50,054 nt of DNA from a bacterium (GCA_011046415.1 DSAP01000106.1:1-50054), one strand, 5' to 3'; numbered from the stretch's first letter, positions 16,397 to 26,018 are shown. Numbers and translations: made by a program. The notes: generated by a model not told the origin, from the sequence alone.

Positions 16397-17365
16397 ATGT
16401 CACAGGCGACCCCGTGTGAAATCAGGGCGGTGATCCGTGCCGTCCTGCGCAACGCACTCAACCTCCACCCGTCGGAATCGGTTTTGATCCTGGCCGATGA
16501 ACCCATGCAAGAAATGGCACTCGCTTTTTTCAGGGAAGCCAGGTATTTTTCAAGGAAAAGTTTTCTTCTCGTCTTGCCTGAGATCGAGCGGGCACACAAA
16601 GAACCGCCCCGTTCAGTCACGGCGTTGATGATGGAAAGCCGTGTCGTGATTCTTCTGACCAGCCGGTCCCTCTCTCATACCACATCCAGACGGAAAGCCA
16701 TAAAAAACGGTGCCCGCATCGCCGGTCTGCCGGGAGTCACGGCAGAGACGCTCATACGCTGTCTGAACGGGGACCAGAAGAAAATAGCGGCACGCAGTCG
16801 CAAACTGGCGGACATCCTCACCATCGGACGGTCCGCCCAGTTGACCACGCCGGCTGGAACGGAGCTGACTCTTTCGATTTCACGGATGCGCGGTTATGCG
16901 GATACGGGTATCATCCACGAACCGGGACAATTTTCAAATCTGCCCGCGGGAGAGGGATGCGTCGGCCCGGTACACGGATCGGCGCAGGGCAGGATCGTGG
17001 TGGACGGCTCCTTCCCGGGAATCGGTAAGATTGAGACACCGTTTGAAATGCGTGTCAGAGACGGATATGTGAGCCGGATCACGGGATCGGAAACAGCGGA
17101 ACGGGTCCGGAAACTGATCCAGCCCTACGGGCATCAGGGCAGAAATATCGCCGAATTGGGCATCGGCACCAATCCCCGGGCAAAACTCATGGGCCTCACG
17201 CTGGAAGACGAGAAAACCGAGGGCACCGTGCATGTCGCACTGGGAAACAACGTGTCTTTCGACGGGAAGGTCCGTGTTCCATGCCATTTCGACGCCGTAC
17301 TCCTCAATCCGACACTCTTGATCGACGGAAATCCGATCATCAGAGACGGTGTGATCCTGGTTTAA
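16397..17365 (+). CDS. M29-like aminopeptidase family protein
   Basis: The protein is about 322 residues. The C-terminal half matches the thermophilic aminopeptidase (aminopeptidase T) / NicX-like fold. NLPAGEGCVGPVHGSAQGRIVVDGSFPGIG is followed by ELGIGTNPRAK (Glu ligand), EGTVHVALGNN (His ligand) and PCHFDAVLLNP (His/Asp ligands). These are the expected metal residues. The N-terminal half has the family's sugar-isomerase-like strands. The start is uncertain: ATG 16397 or an upstream TTG at 16379, neither with a strong ribosome site. With the neighbouring transporters it probably trims imported peptides, although some family members are ring-opening dioxygenases. Confidence 0.85.
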   Translation: MSQATPCEIRAVIRAVLRNALNLHPSESVLILADEPMQEMALAFFREARYFSRKSFLLVLPEIERAHKEPPRSVTALMMESRVVILLTSRSLSHTTSRRKAIKNGARIAGLPGVTAETLIRCLNGDQKKIAARSRKLADILTIGRSAQLTTPAGTELTLSISRMRGYADTGIIHEPGQFSNLPAGEGCVGPVHGSAQGRIVVDGSFPGIGKIETPFEMRVRDGYVSRITGSETAERVRKLIQPYGHQGRNIAELGIGTNPRAKLMGLTLEDEKTEGTVHVALGNNVSFDGKVRVPCHFDAVLLNPTLLIDGNPIIRDGVILV

Positions 17366-17557
17366 CATCTGACCGGATACCGGAAGATGTCACGCCGTGT
17401 AAACCTCCGACAGGTTCTGGAATCCATCCATCTGCCGCATGCTTCCCCGTTTTTGACGACGGCATCGCCGTGTTTAATCCCCTTATCCGCACGCAAATCG
17501 CGTCAGGTTGGCTGAAATTCATCCTTCGGAAGATTATTTTAAGCCTGAGGAATCCGT

Positions 17558-18847
17558 CTATTCTTCCTGTTCTACAAATTCACCCATCAGCTTCGTAAAG
17601 CCCCAAATCATGAACATGCCCAGCAGGGTGTGGACAGCCATCATATACCAGATGTATTCAGGATGTGCGATCTTTCCAAAATGACCGTACAGTGTGGTAT
17701 AGGTCACGCCGCTGAGAGCACCGCCCAGCCCGATCGCCAGAAAATTGGAACCCATGTAGAGACCGGCCTTCTCTTTGGGTGCGATCCAGGTGATATACTC
17801 CTGAATCCGCGGGGAAGAGACCATTTCTCCGACTGCAAACAGTAAAATCCCCAGGAAAACCCAGGCAGGCGTGTGAGTCCTGGCCAATCCGATGAAAGCG
17901 AAACCGGCCGTGGCCACAATCAGTCCGCTCAGAAAGGCGGGCATGGCCTTGAATTTCTCCGCAATCCGTGACACCAGAATCTGGAATATCATGATGACGA
18001 ATCCGGTATGGGCGATGGTCTCGCCGAGGAGTCTGCGCGTTCCGGTTTCATCGACGCGGGAAAGGAAATCGGCCACACCGGTTCCGAGGGCACTCCGGAT
18101 ATTCATATAAAGTCTGGCCGTATCGAGATTGCCGTCGATATACACGGCAAGCAGGTTGAAAAAAGCCCAGAAGGGCAGCCAGAAGAAAACACCAAGCAGG
18201 ATAAGAAAAACGGCGAATTTAATATCCGAGAGTGCCGTGCCCATGTCCTGAAATTTCTGTTTGAGCGTCACGCCCTCCATTTCACGCTCGGGTTCCTTGT
18301 AAAACAGCAGGGTAATCACGAACATGAGAGCGACGGCCCCAGCCGCGGTCATGAATGCGGTGTTCCACGAGACGGCACGCAGCCGGCCTGCCACGATCGG
18401 TCCGAAAGAAGCGCCCACATTCACCATGGCATAAAAAATTCCGAATCCAAGGGTTTTGTTGGTCTTGTCGGTCGTGACACGCACCGTACCTGAAATCAGG
18501 GGTTTAAAAATGCCCGCGGCGAGTCCGATGCTGAGCATGGTCAGTGCGATTCCCGAAAAAGATTTGGTGAGAATCAAAAGCAAAATGGAAGGCAGATAGG
18601 CCAGATAGGAAACGATGAGGACCTTCTTGAATCCGTAACGGTCCGCAAACGTACCCGAGAAAACCGGGACCACATAGGAAAAAAGCAGAAAAATACTCTG
18701 CACCACCCCGAGCTGGCCGCGGGTGTAGCCGAGGTATTCCATATAAATCCCGAATCCCATATAGATACCGTAATAGGCGAACCGTTCCAGGATCTCGACC
18801 ATGTTCGCGATCCAGAAAACAAACGGAAATGGCGTGCGCTTGGACAT
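17558..18847 (-). CDS. MFS transporter related to the POT/PTR peptide symporters
   Basis: The protein has about 429 residues and 12 likely membrane helices. Helix 1 carries EILERFAYYGIY, i.e. the ExxERFxYYG proton-coupling motif of POT peptide transporters (Glu18, Glu21, Arg22). The MFS loop GTFADRYGFKK follows helix 2. A hydrophilic insert near 250-280 lies between the two halves. Substrate is likely di- or tripeptides by family and context, which is inference. ATG 18847 is chosen (GAGG 5 bases upstream) over the in-frame GTG at 18853. It converges with the M29-like gene and diverges from the M3 peptidase gene. Confidence 0.85.
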   Translation of the reverse strand: MSKRTPFPFVFWIANMVEILERFAYYGIYMGFGIYMEYLGYTRGQLGVVQSIFLLFSYVVPVFSGTFADRYGFKKVLIVSYLAYLPSILLLILTKSFSGIALTMLSIGLAAGIFKPLISGTVRVTTDKTNKTLGFGIFYAMVNVGASFGPIVAGRLRAVSWNTAFMTAAGAVALMFVITLLFYKEPEREMEGVTLKQKFQDMGTALSDIKFAVFLILLGVFFWLPFWAFFNLLAVYIDGNLDTARLYMNIRSALGTGVADFLSRVDETGTRRLLGETIAHTGFVIMIFQILVSRIAEKFKAMPAFLSGLIVATAGFAFIGLARTHTPAWVFLGILLFAVGEMVSSPRIQEYITWIAPKEKAGLYMGSNFLAIGLGGALSGVTYTTLYGHFGKIAHPEYIWYMMAVHTLLGMFMIWGFTKLMGEFVEQEE

Positions 18848-19077
18848 TTTCACCTCGCTGGTTTGATTTGGGCTTCTCTCTCGACCCGGATGGCCGGTTA
18901 TCTCTTAAATCAAAAACAAAATAATTTACTACCCCGCAGATTGAATTCAAAGGCTTTTTCGGGAACCAGCCCGCCGAATCATTCAAACCCGGAAAAATTC
19001 AAAAAAGAAGTGGCATTTCTGACCCGGTTTTTTTAATATGAGTTAACTGAATACACGGAATAGGAAAGGAAACCATC

Positions 19078-21174
19078 ATGAAACTCTTCTGGATCTTCTT
19101 CTGCCTGTCGCTGGTATGCGCCACATCTTGCGCACTGATCGAACGGAATCCGTTTGATGAATCCTGGGAGACCCCCTTCGGCGCACCGCCTTTCGAGCGC
19201 ATCAAGACGACCCATTATCTTCCCGCTTTCAAGAAAGGCATGGCGCTCGAGAAAAAAGAAATCGCGGCCATCGCCGGAAATTCCGAAATACCGACATTTG
19301 CCAACACCGTTTCCGCCCTCGATTATACGGGCGAGTATCTGACCCGGGTCGATAACGTGTTCCGCAACATGACCCTGGCCAATACCGACGACGCCTTGCA
19401 GGATATCGCGAAAACGGTTTCCCCCCTGCTCTCGAAACACCGGGACGACATACGCCTCGACGACAAACTCTTTGCCCGTATCAAGTCGGTATGGAATCAG
19501 AGGGAGTCCCTGGATTTGACATCCGAACAGGTCCGGCTTCTCGAAGAGACCTATAAGGGGTTTGTGCGGAGCGGCGCCTTGCTGGATGCGGAGAAGAAAG
19601 AACGACTCCGTAAAATCAACGAAAACCTCTCCCTTCTTTCCCTGAAGTTCGGCGAGAACGTCCTCAAGGAAGACAACCGGTTCGAACTCGTGATCGAGGA
19701 TGCGGCGGATCTGGCGGGTTTGCCGGATGCCGTGGTTTCCGCTGCGGCCGAGGCGGCCGCAGCACGCGGTCATGGAGGGAAATGGGTGTTCACATTGCAT
19801 CAACCCAGCCGGATTCCTTTCCTGCAGTATGCGGAGAACCGGACGCTGCGGGAGAAAATATTTACGGCCTACATCATGCGCGGCGATCAGGAGGACGAAC
19901 TGGACAATAAGGAAATCCTCTCCGAGATGGCGGTCCTTCGGGTTGAGAAAGCCCGGTTGCTGGGATACGAAACCCACGCCCATTATGTCCTCGAAGAGAA
20001 TATGGCCAAAACACCTGAACAGGTCTATGCGTTTCTCGATCAGCTCTGGGCGCCCGCCCTGCGTCGCGCCCGGGCCGAAGCGGAAGCGTTTCAGAAATTG
20101 ATCATCCGGGAAGGCCATGATTTCAGGCTGATGCCTTGGGACTGGTGGTACTATGCCGAGAAACTCAAGCTGATCCGGTATGATCTGGATGAAGAAATGC
20201 TACGCCCCTACTTCGTCCTCGAAAATGTGCGGCAGGGCGTATTTGATCTGGCCGGACTTCTCTGGGGAGTCACCTTCGAGAAACGCGAAGACATTCCGCG
20301 TTACCATGAGGAAGTCGAAGTCTTTGAGCTAAAAGACAGGGACGGATCGCATTTGGGACTGTTCTATACCGATTATTTTCCGCGCGCCGGCAAACGGGGC
20401 GGTGCCTGGATGAGCAGTTACCGGCGGCAGTCGCGGAAAAACGGCGAGGATATCCGTCCGCACGTTTGCAACGTCGGCAATTTTTCCAGGCCGACAGGAG
20501 AGAAACCCGCCCTGCTCAGCCCGGAAGAGGTCGAGACCCTGTTTCATGAATTCGGCCATGCGTTACATGGTCTGTTCTCGAAGACTGAATATCCGTCCTT
20601 ATCCGGCACCAACGTCGCCCGCGACTTCGTGGAACTGCCCTCCCAGATCATGGAAAACTGGGCGATGGAACCCGCAGTGCTCAAATCCTATGCATTGCAC
20701 TACCAGACCGGCGAGCCGATTCCGGATGCGCTGATCGAGAAAATCCGTAACGCGAGTCTATTTAACCAGGGATTCGCCACGACGGAATACCTGGCTGCCT
20801 CCTATCTCGACATGGACTGGCATACATTGACCGAACAGGAAAAATTGGATCCCCGGACATTTGAACTGAACTCGCTCGAACGGATCGGTTTAATTCCGGA
20901 GATTGTGGTGAGATACCGCAGCCCCTATTTCCGTCATATCTTCTCCGGCGGTTATTCTTCCGGATACTACAGTTACATCTGGGCGGAAGTCCTGGATGCC
21001 GATGCATTCCAGGCGTTCAAGGAAGCCGGGCTCTTCGATCGGGAGACCGCGGGAAAATTCCGCGATCATGTCCTTTCCGCCGGAAACACCGACGATCCGA
21101 TGGTCCTGTATCAACGTTTCCGGGGAGCAGCGCCGGACATCAAACCGCTCCTGGAACGGCGCGGTTTGAAATAG
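19078..21174 (+). CDS. Exported M3-family oligopeptidase (Dcp/OpdA-like)
   Basis: The 698-residue zinc metallopeptidase has HEFGHALHG at 490-498 (His490 and His494 ligands, Glu491 base), with a downstream Glu ligand in ARDFVELPSQ. The long helical N-terminal half of this family is present (FDNKEI-like region and KARLLGYETHAHYVLEENMAKTP). Residues 1-20 are an export signal with a lipobox-like CATSC, so the enzyme is probably a periplasmic or lipid-anchored form rather than the cytosolic OpdA. AAAGGAAA lies 5 bases before the ATG. It would cut larger peptides into fragments for the nearby OPT and POT carriers. Confidence 0.92.
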   Translation: MKLFWIFFCLSLVCATSCALIERNPFDESWETPFGAPPFERIKTTHYLPAFKKGMALEKKEIAAIAGNSEIPTFANTVSALDYTGEYLTRVDNVFRNMTLANTDDALQDIAKTVSPLLSKHRDDIRLDDKLFARIKSVWNQRESLDLTSEQVRLLEETYKGFVRSGALLDAEKKERLRKINENLSLLSLKFGENVLKEDNRFELVIEDAADLAGLPDAVVSAAAEAAAARGHGGKWVFTLHQPSRIPFLQYAENRTLREKIFTAYIMRGDQEDELDNKEILSEMAVLRVEKARLLGYETHAHYVLEENMAKTPEQVYAFLDQLWAPALRRARAEAEAFQKLIIREGHDFRLMPWDWWYYAEKLKLIRYDLDEEMLRPYFVLENVRQGVFDLAGLLWGVTFEKREDIPRYHEEVEVFELKDRDGSHLGLFYTDYFPRAGKRGGAWMSSYRRQSRKNGEDIRPHVCNVGNFSRPTGEKPALLSPEEVETLFHEFGHALHGLFSKTEYPSLSGTNVARDFVELPSQIMENWAMEPAVLKSYALHYQTGEPIPDALIEKIRNASLFNQGFATTEYLAASYLDMDWHTLTEQEKLDPRTFELNSLERIGLIPEIVVRYRSPYFRHIFSGGYSSGYYSYIWAEVLDADAFQAFKEAGLFDRETAGKFRDHVLSAGNTDDPMVLYQRFRGAAPDIKPLLERRGLK

Positions 21175-21187
21175 AGAACCCTGGGGC

Positions 21188-21228
21188 GGGAATCGTTTGC
21201 GTTGGTCGAAACGATTTCCGTTCCTTTT
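21188..21228 (+). terminator. Terminator of the M3 peptidase gene
   Basis: GGGAATCGTTT (21188-21198) pairs with AAACGATTTCC (21209-21219), 11 bp with one G-T, followed by GTTCCTTTTAT. It starts 13 bases after the stop. Confidence 0.75.
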
Positions 21229-21331
21229 ATCGGGTTGTCGATGACCGGACGGTCGGAATCGCCGTCGGATTTGGTGGGGCAACGTATCGACGACCACACA
21301 GGCCGATGCGGATTCATTCAGGCGGATATCG

Positions 21332-21362
21332 AAAAACCCCGGATGCTGAAATGCATCCGGGG
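21332..21362 (-). terminator. Strong terminator of the V/A-ATPase operon
   Basis: On the minus strand CCCCGGATGC (21362-21353) and GCATCCGGGG (21346-21337) form a perfect 10-bp stem with a 6-base loop, followed immediately by TTTTT. It lies 55 bases after the last gene of the operon. Confidence 0.88.
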
Positions 21363-21417
21363 TGGAGAATCGGATTCACGGATTATAATCGCGTGAGGCG
21401 TAAGGAACGACCCGGCG

Positions 21418-21873
21418 TCACTTTTCCGCTTTGCGAATGATCTCCAGCGCCTCTTTCGGCGATTGCGCCTTTTTCAGCATTTCACAAAACTCCGGATTCC
21501 CGGTGAGACGGGCGATTTGGGCAAGGGCCTGAATATTCGGGGCAGCCGCCGCGACGGGCGCGAGGAGCAAAAAGAAAAGATGGGAAGGTTTTCCGTCTGC
21601 CGACGCGAAATCCACGCCCTCTCTCGAAATCCCCAGGGTCAGAACCAGGTCTTTGACGGTTCCCGTCTTTGCATGGGGAACCGCCACGCCTTTCTCCAGG
21701 CCTGTGCTCATGAGTCTCTCACGCTCCATGACAGCCTTTAACGCCGTTTCCTTGTCCTGAATCCTGCCGCTCCCCGAAGCCAGATCGATCAATGTCCGGA
21801 TCACATTTTCTTTCGTGGTATCTTCGAATGAAACGGTTATCATCGCATCATTCAACAAATCGGATATACGCAT
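21418..21873 (-). CDS. PTS EIIA-Ntr/fructose-type domain protein
   Basis: The protein is 151 residues and is a single EIIA type-2 domain. The phosphorylatable histidine is His67 in KGVAVPHAKT. Other family elements are the RERLMSTGLEKG segment before it and DFASADGKPSHLFFLLLAP after it. It has no sugar-permease domain or partner, so a regulatory (PtsN-like) role is more likely than transport. It closes the ATPase operon, 21 bp after the Usp gene, and is followed by the operon terminator. No HPr or EI gene is in the window. Confidence 0.9.
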   Translation of the reverse strand: MRISDLLNDAMITVSFEDTTKENVIRTLIDLASGSGRIQDKETALKAVMERERLMSTGLEKGVAVPHAKTGTVKDLVLTLGISREGVDFASADGKPSHLFFLLLAPVAAAAPNIQALAQIARLTGNPEFCEMLKKAQSPKEALEIIRKAEK

Positions 21874-21894
21874 GATGACAAACCTCCTGCCTTT

Positions 21895-22389
21895 CTATTC
21901 CATTAATTCAAAAATCCGTTCGACCCGTTCCGGATCTTTCACCACCAAAACCGAACAACCGGCCTTTCTGAATGTAATTTCAGCCTCGTCGTGAAAGGTC
22001 TCGCTCCGCGAATGGATCTGCTCGAGTTCACCCATCACCAGCAGATCAATTTCGAGTTCGTCAATTTTCTTCACCACCTCTTTATTGACAATCCCTTTGA
22101 CCAGTTCGGTTCGGATTTCCACCCCCTTCGAGCGGGCCATTTCCGAGATATAATGCAGGTAACGCTTGCCGTCCTGCTCGAGATCCTGTTGATAGTCCAT
22201 TTCTTCTATCTTAATGAATATCCTGGCTTTGACCAGCTCTTCAAGCAGGCTGATATTCACGATATAGAGGGCCGTGAGTCTGGCGCCGAAAGATTTGGCC
22301 AGGACGATGGCGTATTGGGCGGCGGCGATACACTCTTCAGAACCGTCGATATAGACAAGGATTTTCTTGATGGGACCGTTCGGTAACAT
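21895..22389 (-). CDS. Universal stress protein family protein
   Basis: The protein is 164 residues with the Usp alpha/beta fold: KKILVYIDGSEECIAAAQYAIVLAKSFGARLTALYIV at the start and DLLVMGELEQIHSR...GCSVLVVKD at the end. The ATP-binding signature GxxGx9GS/T normally found after the M-G strand is not preserved, so it may belong to the class that does not bind ATP. A longer, charged middle (KIEEMDYQQDLEQDGKRYLHYI) replaces the usual helix. It lies 3 bp after V/A-ATPase subunit D and is surely co-transcribed with it. Confidence 0.85.
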   Translation of the reverse strand: MLPNGPIKKILVYIDGSEECIAAAQYAIVLAKSFGARLTALYIVNISLLEELVKARIFIKIEEMDYQQDLEQDGKRYLHYISEMARSKGVEIRTELVKGIVNKEVVKKIDELEIDLLVMGELEQIHSRSETFHDEAEITFRKAGCSVLVVKDPERVERIFELME

Positions 22390-22392
22390 GGC

Positions 22393-23022
22393 TTACCCCT
22401 TCCTTTTCTCCAATCGCTCCTTGACGAGCTTTAAAGTCGCGAAAGTATCCCGTTCAATTTCCTCGAGTGTGTCTTCGATGTATTTGATGGATTCCCGGTA
22501 ATCCGGTATGGCGATCTTTTCGAGTGCGTTGACGCGTCTCACCGTCTTCTGGACTTCCTGGGAGAGGCGCATCAGTGAAATACGGAGCTCCGCCAGACTG
22601 CCCAGATCCACAAGGATTCCCCTGAACCGGGATATGGTTTCATCGACCCAGATCGAGGTCTCACCGAGACTGAAATACGGCGGATTGTCCTTGACATTGA
22701 TTTCGACTTTCGGGATATTGACCCCCATGATCCGTCTGAAACCGATCTCGATTTCCGCATTCAGGTTCACCGCCGGCGCCAGTTCGGAAAGACCCTGCCG
22801 CCCCATCGCCATGACGGCCTTCTTCAGGGCTTCAAATGCCTCGGCCAGCTCGCTTTCGACCTTCTCCTGGGCATCCGCGGTCTTGTCGATCAGTCCCATC
22901 AGTTCCACGACCAGAATCTGTCGTTTCTGTTCGAGAAGTGAATACCCCTCATCCGCGAAACCCAGGTCCCGCTTCAATCGGGACAGATTGGTTTTGGTGG
23001 GCACAACCCGATAACGCGCCAT
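22393..23022 (-). CDS. atpD: V/A-type ATP synthase subunit D
   Basis: This is the central stalk subunit that turns with the ring and drives the catalytic head. The product is 209 residues, mostly two long coiled-coil helices. The start (RYRVVPTKTNLSRLKRDLGFADEGYSLLEQKRQILVVELM) is the family signature. The C-terminus (RRVNALEKIAIPDYRESIKYIEDTLEEIERDTFATLKLVKERLEKRK) also matches. It is separated from subunit B by the subtilase gene, an unusual order, and is followed by Usp after 3 bp. Confidence 0.94.
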   Translation of the reverse strand: MARYRVVPTKTNLSRLKRDLGFADEGYSLLEQKRQILVVELMGLIDKTADAQEKVESELAEAFEALKKAVMAMGRQGLSELAPAVNLNAEIEIGFRRIMGVNIPKVEINVKDNPPYFSLGETSIWVDETISRFRGILVDLGSLAELRISLMRLSQEVQKTVRRVNALEKIAIPDYRESIKYIEDTLEEIERDTFATLKLVKERLEKRKG

Positions 23023-23090
23023 CGATCAGCAACCCTGTTTCCGTATCAAAATATCACCCCTGTCGTTTCCGGGACCGGAAGGCGGAGGGT

Positions 23091-25955
23091 TCATCGCACC
23101 AGCAGAATTTTCCGGGATCGGGACCGGTTCCCGGCGGTCAGACGCATCAGATAGACACCACTCGGAACGGGTCCATTCCGCGATTTTCCGTTCCAGGTGA
23201 CTTCATGCGACCCGGCCTCCTGATAGCCGTCGATGAGACGGGTGACTTCCCGTCCCATCAGGTCATAGATGGTGAGTGTCGTCATCGTCCATTCGGACAG
23301 CCAAAAATGAATGACGGTCTCAGCCCGGTTTGGATTGAAAGGATTTGGAAAATTCACCGACAGGGAAAACGGATCCCGCGCATACGGATCCGGCTCGTCC
23401 GGGAAAAGCGTATTCCAGCGGTCCCGGGCATGTTGCGCATTCCGCCTGAGTGCGCCGAGGTCTTCACCGCCGATCACGGCGAATCCGATCCGGACCGGAC
23501 GATCGGGAAAAAGGGTGACCGGCCCCACGGACAACACGTGAGAATAATCATTCCGGGTCCGGGGTATGGTGTTCCGGATTCCTCCGGAAAGGTGACTCCA
23601 CTTTTCCTGTTTGGTATACCCGTCATAGATCTCGGCGGGATTGTTCACGAGCGCATAGGATGTGGCGCCGCCCCGGCTGACCACCGCGAGGCCGCCGTGA
23701 ATGTTGTCATTCGGGTCGTAGATATAACCGAGATCCAGAGCCGGATCGAATCCGGCGAGATTATCAGACGCATCGGCGATATCCCAATCCATGAACAATC
23801 CGGCCCGGAGGTCCCGGATCGGATGGTCTTTCATATTGGCAAGCTCATAGGAAATGAGGACGAATTGTTCCGATTCGGAATCATGAAATGCGACCACCGT
23901 CTGGCTTACCTCCAGGCCCATCGGGACGGAAGCATCCTCATCGGAGAACACGGCATGGGCTTCTTCATCACCGTAATCACCGGACCGGATGAAAAACACT
24001 TCCGTGCCGGATAGCGGGGAGAAATCGTCGTTCTGTGTGGTCTGATCCGCGCCGCGTGCCACGTCAGACAGGGTATCGGGACCGATACCGGCCATGAAGG
24101 CGCCTTCGAAGAGGAGATTGCCCGCATCCGTGAACACAAATCCTTCACCGATAAAATTTTCGGGATAGTCGATGAATCCGAGCCGTCCGTCAGAAGAAAC
24201 ACTCAGTCTCACGCCACCGGTTCCGACCGTCACATAGGGCGGCGCAATCTGCAGCCTAATCCAGTCCCGGTCATAATATTCCGCCCCGTCCCATATGTCC
24301 ACACGGAAAAAGATTTCATCGCCACGTGCGGCCTCGTCGGCAATCGTCACGAGTACCGGATTGTGTGTGTTTTGCCAGGTTGCACCGGTCTGCATGGCCG
24401 GCAGAGCCATCTGATTGTTTTGGAGTCGGATATGGGGTCTGTCATCCTGGACCGCGATCCGGATTTCACCGCCTGAGAAGGAAGCCAAATAATTGGTGAC
24501 CGTAAAGGTCAGCGTGAGTGTCTCGCCCGGTTCGGCGATTCCGTTTGCATTTCCCCCGTCGCTGTCGTCAAATCCGAAGTCTGAAATGCGTATCGCGGGC
24601 ACGACCTCGGTCAAAGCCCGGTAGACATTGATCCGGCCGCTTCCCATCAGGGCGGCAAAGGCCGGATTCAGCGCATCGACCGGATCGGCCGTGACGCGGA
24701 TCTGTTCGGCAATTTGCCTGGCCGTCCAGCCTGCATGGTATTGCTTCAGGAGGCCGGCCGCCCCGGCGGTCAGCGGCGAAGAAAAAGAAGTTCCCGATAC
24801 ATACAGATAATTCTCGTTTCCCCAGGGTGCATACATCCTCCTCCCCGGTGCGGCGACATCGACTCGGACCCCCCAGTTGGAAAATGAGGCTTTCAGATCA
24901 TTTTCATCCGTCGCGGCGACCGAGAGTACGCCGGAATAACTGCCCGGATAAAACGGTTTGTCGTTGCTTTCGTTTCCAGCCGCCGCCACAATCAGGACAT
25001 CGTGATCCAGGGCATACTGGATGACGGCCAGTTCTGCGTTGCTCGCGCCCGCACCTCCGAAACTCAGGTTGATGAGGTCGGCACCCTGGTCGATGGCATA
25101 AACGATTCCCGCGTATCCGCCCCGGATCCGTTGTTCCGAATCGTCAGAGGAACTCGCTTTCACCGGCAGTATCCGCGCATTGAGAAGCGGTGAGGCGAGG
25201 CCGATCTGATTGTCCGTCATCGCGGCGGCCACAGCCGCCACCGCCGTGCCGTGCCAGGCATCGTCGAATTCGGATGCAGGGTTGGGATCGTTGTTGTTGT
25301 CCCCAAAATCCCATCCATGTACATCATCCACATACCCGTTTCCGTCATCGTCCAGCCCGTTCCCAGGAATCTCGCCCGGATTCGTCCAGATCCGTTCACG
25401 CAGATCGGGATGATCGAGCAGGACACCTGTGTCCACGATGCCGATCAGCACCGGTTCTCCCCGGTCCGGACGGGCGGTCAAAAAGACGTCCCAGGCCGAT
25501 TCCATCATGATCTTCGGGAGATACCATTGCTGTGGATAATCCGGATCATCCGGCACATACGCAGGCCGCCGAACATAGACCGGTTCAGCCCAGAGGACAC
25601 CCGGCTGGCGTGCCGCCTCTTCCGCGGCGTCGGCCGGATCGATACCCGGTGCGATCCGCGCCTGATGGATGCCGGCGAGTGAGTGATGACGGCCCGTTGC
25701 GGATTTCACGAGCGGTGTGAGATCCGTCACACCGAATGCGGAAAGGGTTCGCCGTACCGGAACCATGGCTTTTTCCGCTCCGGCATTTCCGATGCAGACG
25801 AAGATTTCGCCCGGAAAATATTCCGCCGAAGGGTCTACGGGAAACACGGATTGGGACATATTTCCCGTCCCTGAATCCCCTCCGGTCCCCGCCTGCAGCG
25901 AGAATACAAGTCCCGTTATCAATACAGAAACAAACTTGAACGCACTTCTTTTCAT
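23091..25955 (-). CDS. Secreted S8 subtilase with T9SS-type C-terminal domain
   Basis: The protein has 954 residues. A signal peptide (1-22) and a propeptide-like region (to about 130) are followed by the subtilisin domain with Asp175 (GIVDTG), His235 (WHGTAVA), Asn328 (AAGNES) and Ser390 (SGTSFSSP). Asp/Asn-rich loops near 200-225 look like calcium sites. Beta-rich regions follow (CARDB-like start, LTFTVTNY, near 470). The final 85 residues carry FPNPFNPNRAETVIHF, YDLMGREV and SGVYLMRL, a FlgD-like sorting domain of T9SS substrates. AGAGG lies 7 bases before the ATG. It lies in the V/A-ATPase operon, 63 bp after subunit B and 68 bp before subunit D, on the same strand. No terminator or promoter is obvious in the flanking gaps. 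Confidence 0.93.
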   Translation of the reverse strand: MKRSAFKFVSVLITGLVFSLQAGTGGDSGTGNMSQSVFPVDPSAEYFPGEIFVCIGNAGAEKAMVPVRRTLSAFGVTDLTPLVKSATGRHHSLAGIHQARIAPGIDPADAAEEAARQPGVLWAEPVYVRRPAYVPDDPDYPQQWYLPKIMMESAWDVFLTARPDRGEPVLIGIVDTGVLLDHPDLRERIWTNPGEIPGNGLDDDGNGYVDDVHGWDFGDNNNDPNPASEFDDAWHGTAVAAVAAAMTDNQIGLASPLLNARILPVKASSSDDSEQRIRGGYAGIVYAIDQGADLINLSFGGAGASNAELAVIQYALDHDVLIVAAAGNESNDKPFYPGSYSGVLSVAATDENDLKASFSNWGVRVDVAAPGRRMYAPWGNENYLYVSGTSFSSPLTAGAAGLLKQYHAGWTARQIAEQIRVTADPVDALNPAFAALMGSGRINVYRALTEVVPAIRISDFGFDDSDGGNANGIAEPGETLTLTFTVTNYLASFSGGEIRIAVQDDRPHIRLQNNQMALPAMQTGATWQNTHNPVLVTIADEAARGDEIFFRVDIWDGAEYYDRDWIRLQIAPPYVTVGTGGVRLSVSSDGRLGFIDYPENFIGEGFVFTDAGNLLFEGAFMAGIGPDTLSDVARGADQTTQNDDFSPLSGTEVFFIRSGDYGDEEAHAVFSDEDASVPMGLEVSQTVVAFHDSESEQFVLISYELANMKDHPIRDLRAGLFMDWDIADASDNLAGFDPALDLGYIYDPNDNIHGGLAVVSRGGATSYALVNNPAEIYDGYTKQEKWSHLSGGIRNTIPRTRNDYSHVLSVGPVTLFPDRPVRIGFAVIGGEDLGALRRNAQHARDRWNTLFPDEPDPYARDPFSLSVNFPNPFNPNRAETVIHFWLSEWTMTTLTIYDLMGREVTRLIDGYQEAGSHEVTWNGKSRNGPVPSGVYLMRLTAGNRSRSRKILLVR

Positions 25956-26018
25956 AATCCGTCCTCTCGGACAATCACCATACGGAACATCCTCTTCTCT
26001 TGCCTCTTGCCGCCTATA

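Noticed and set aside
19033-20118. 361-codon minus-strand frame opposite the M3 peptidase
   Set aside because: Antisense to a gene with intact HEFGH motif; no support of its own.
22836-24014. 392-codon plus-strand frame opposite the subtilase and subunit D
   Set aside because: It crosses two opposite-strand genes and has no domain, so it is a shadow.
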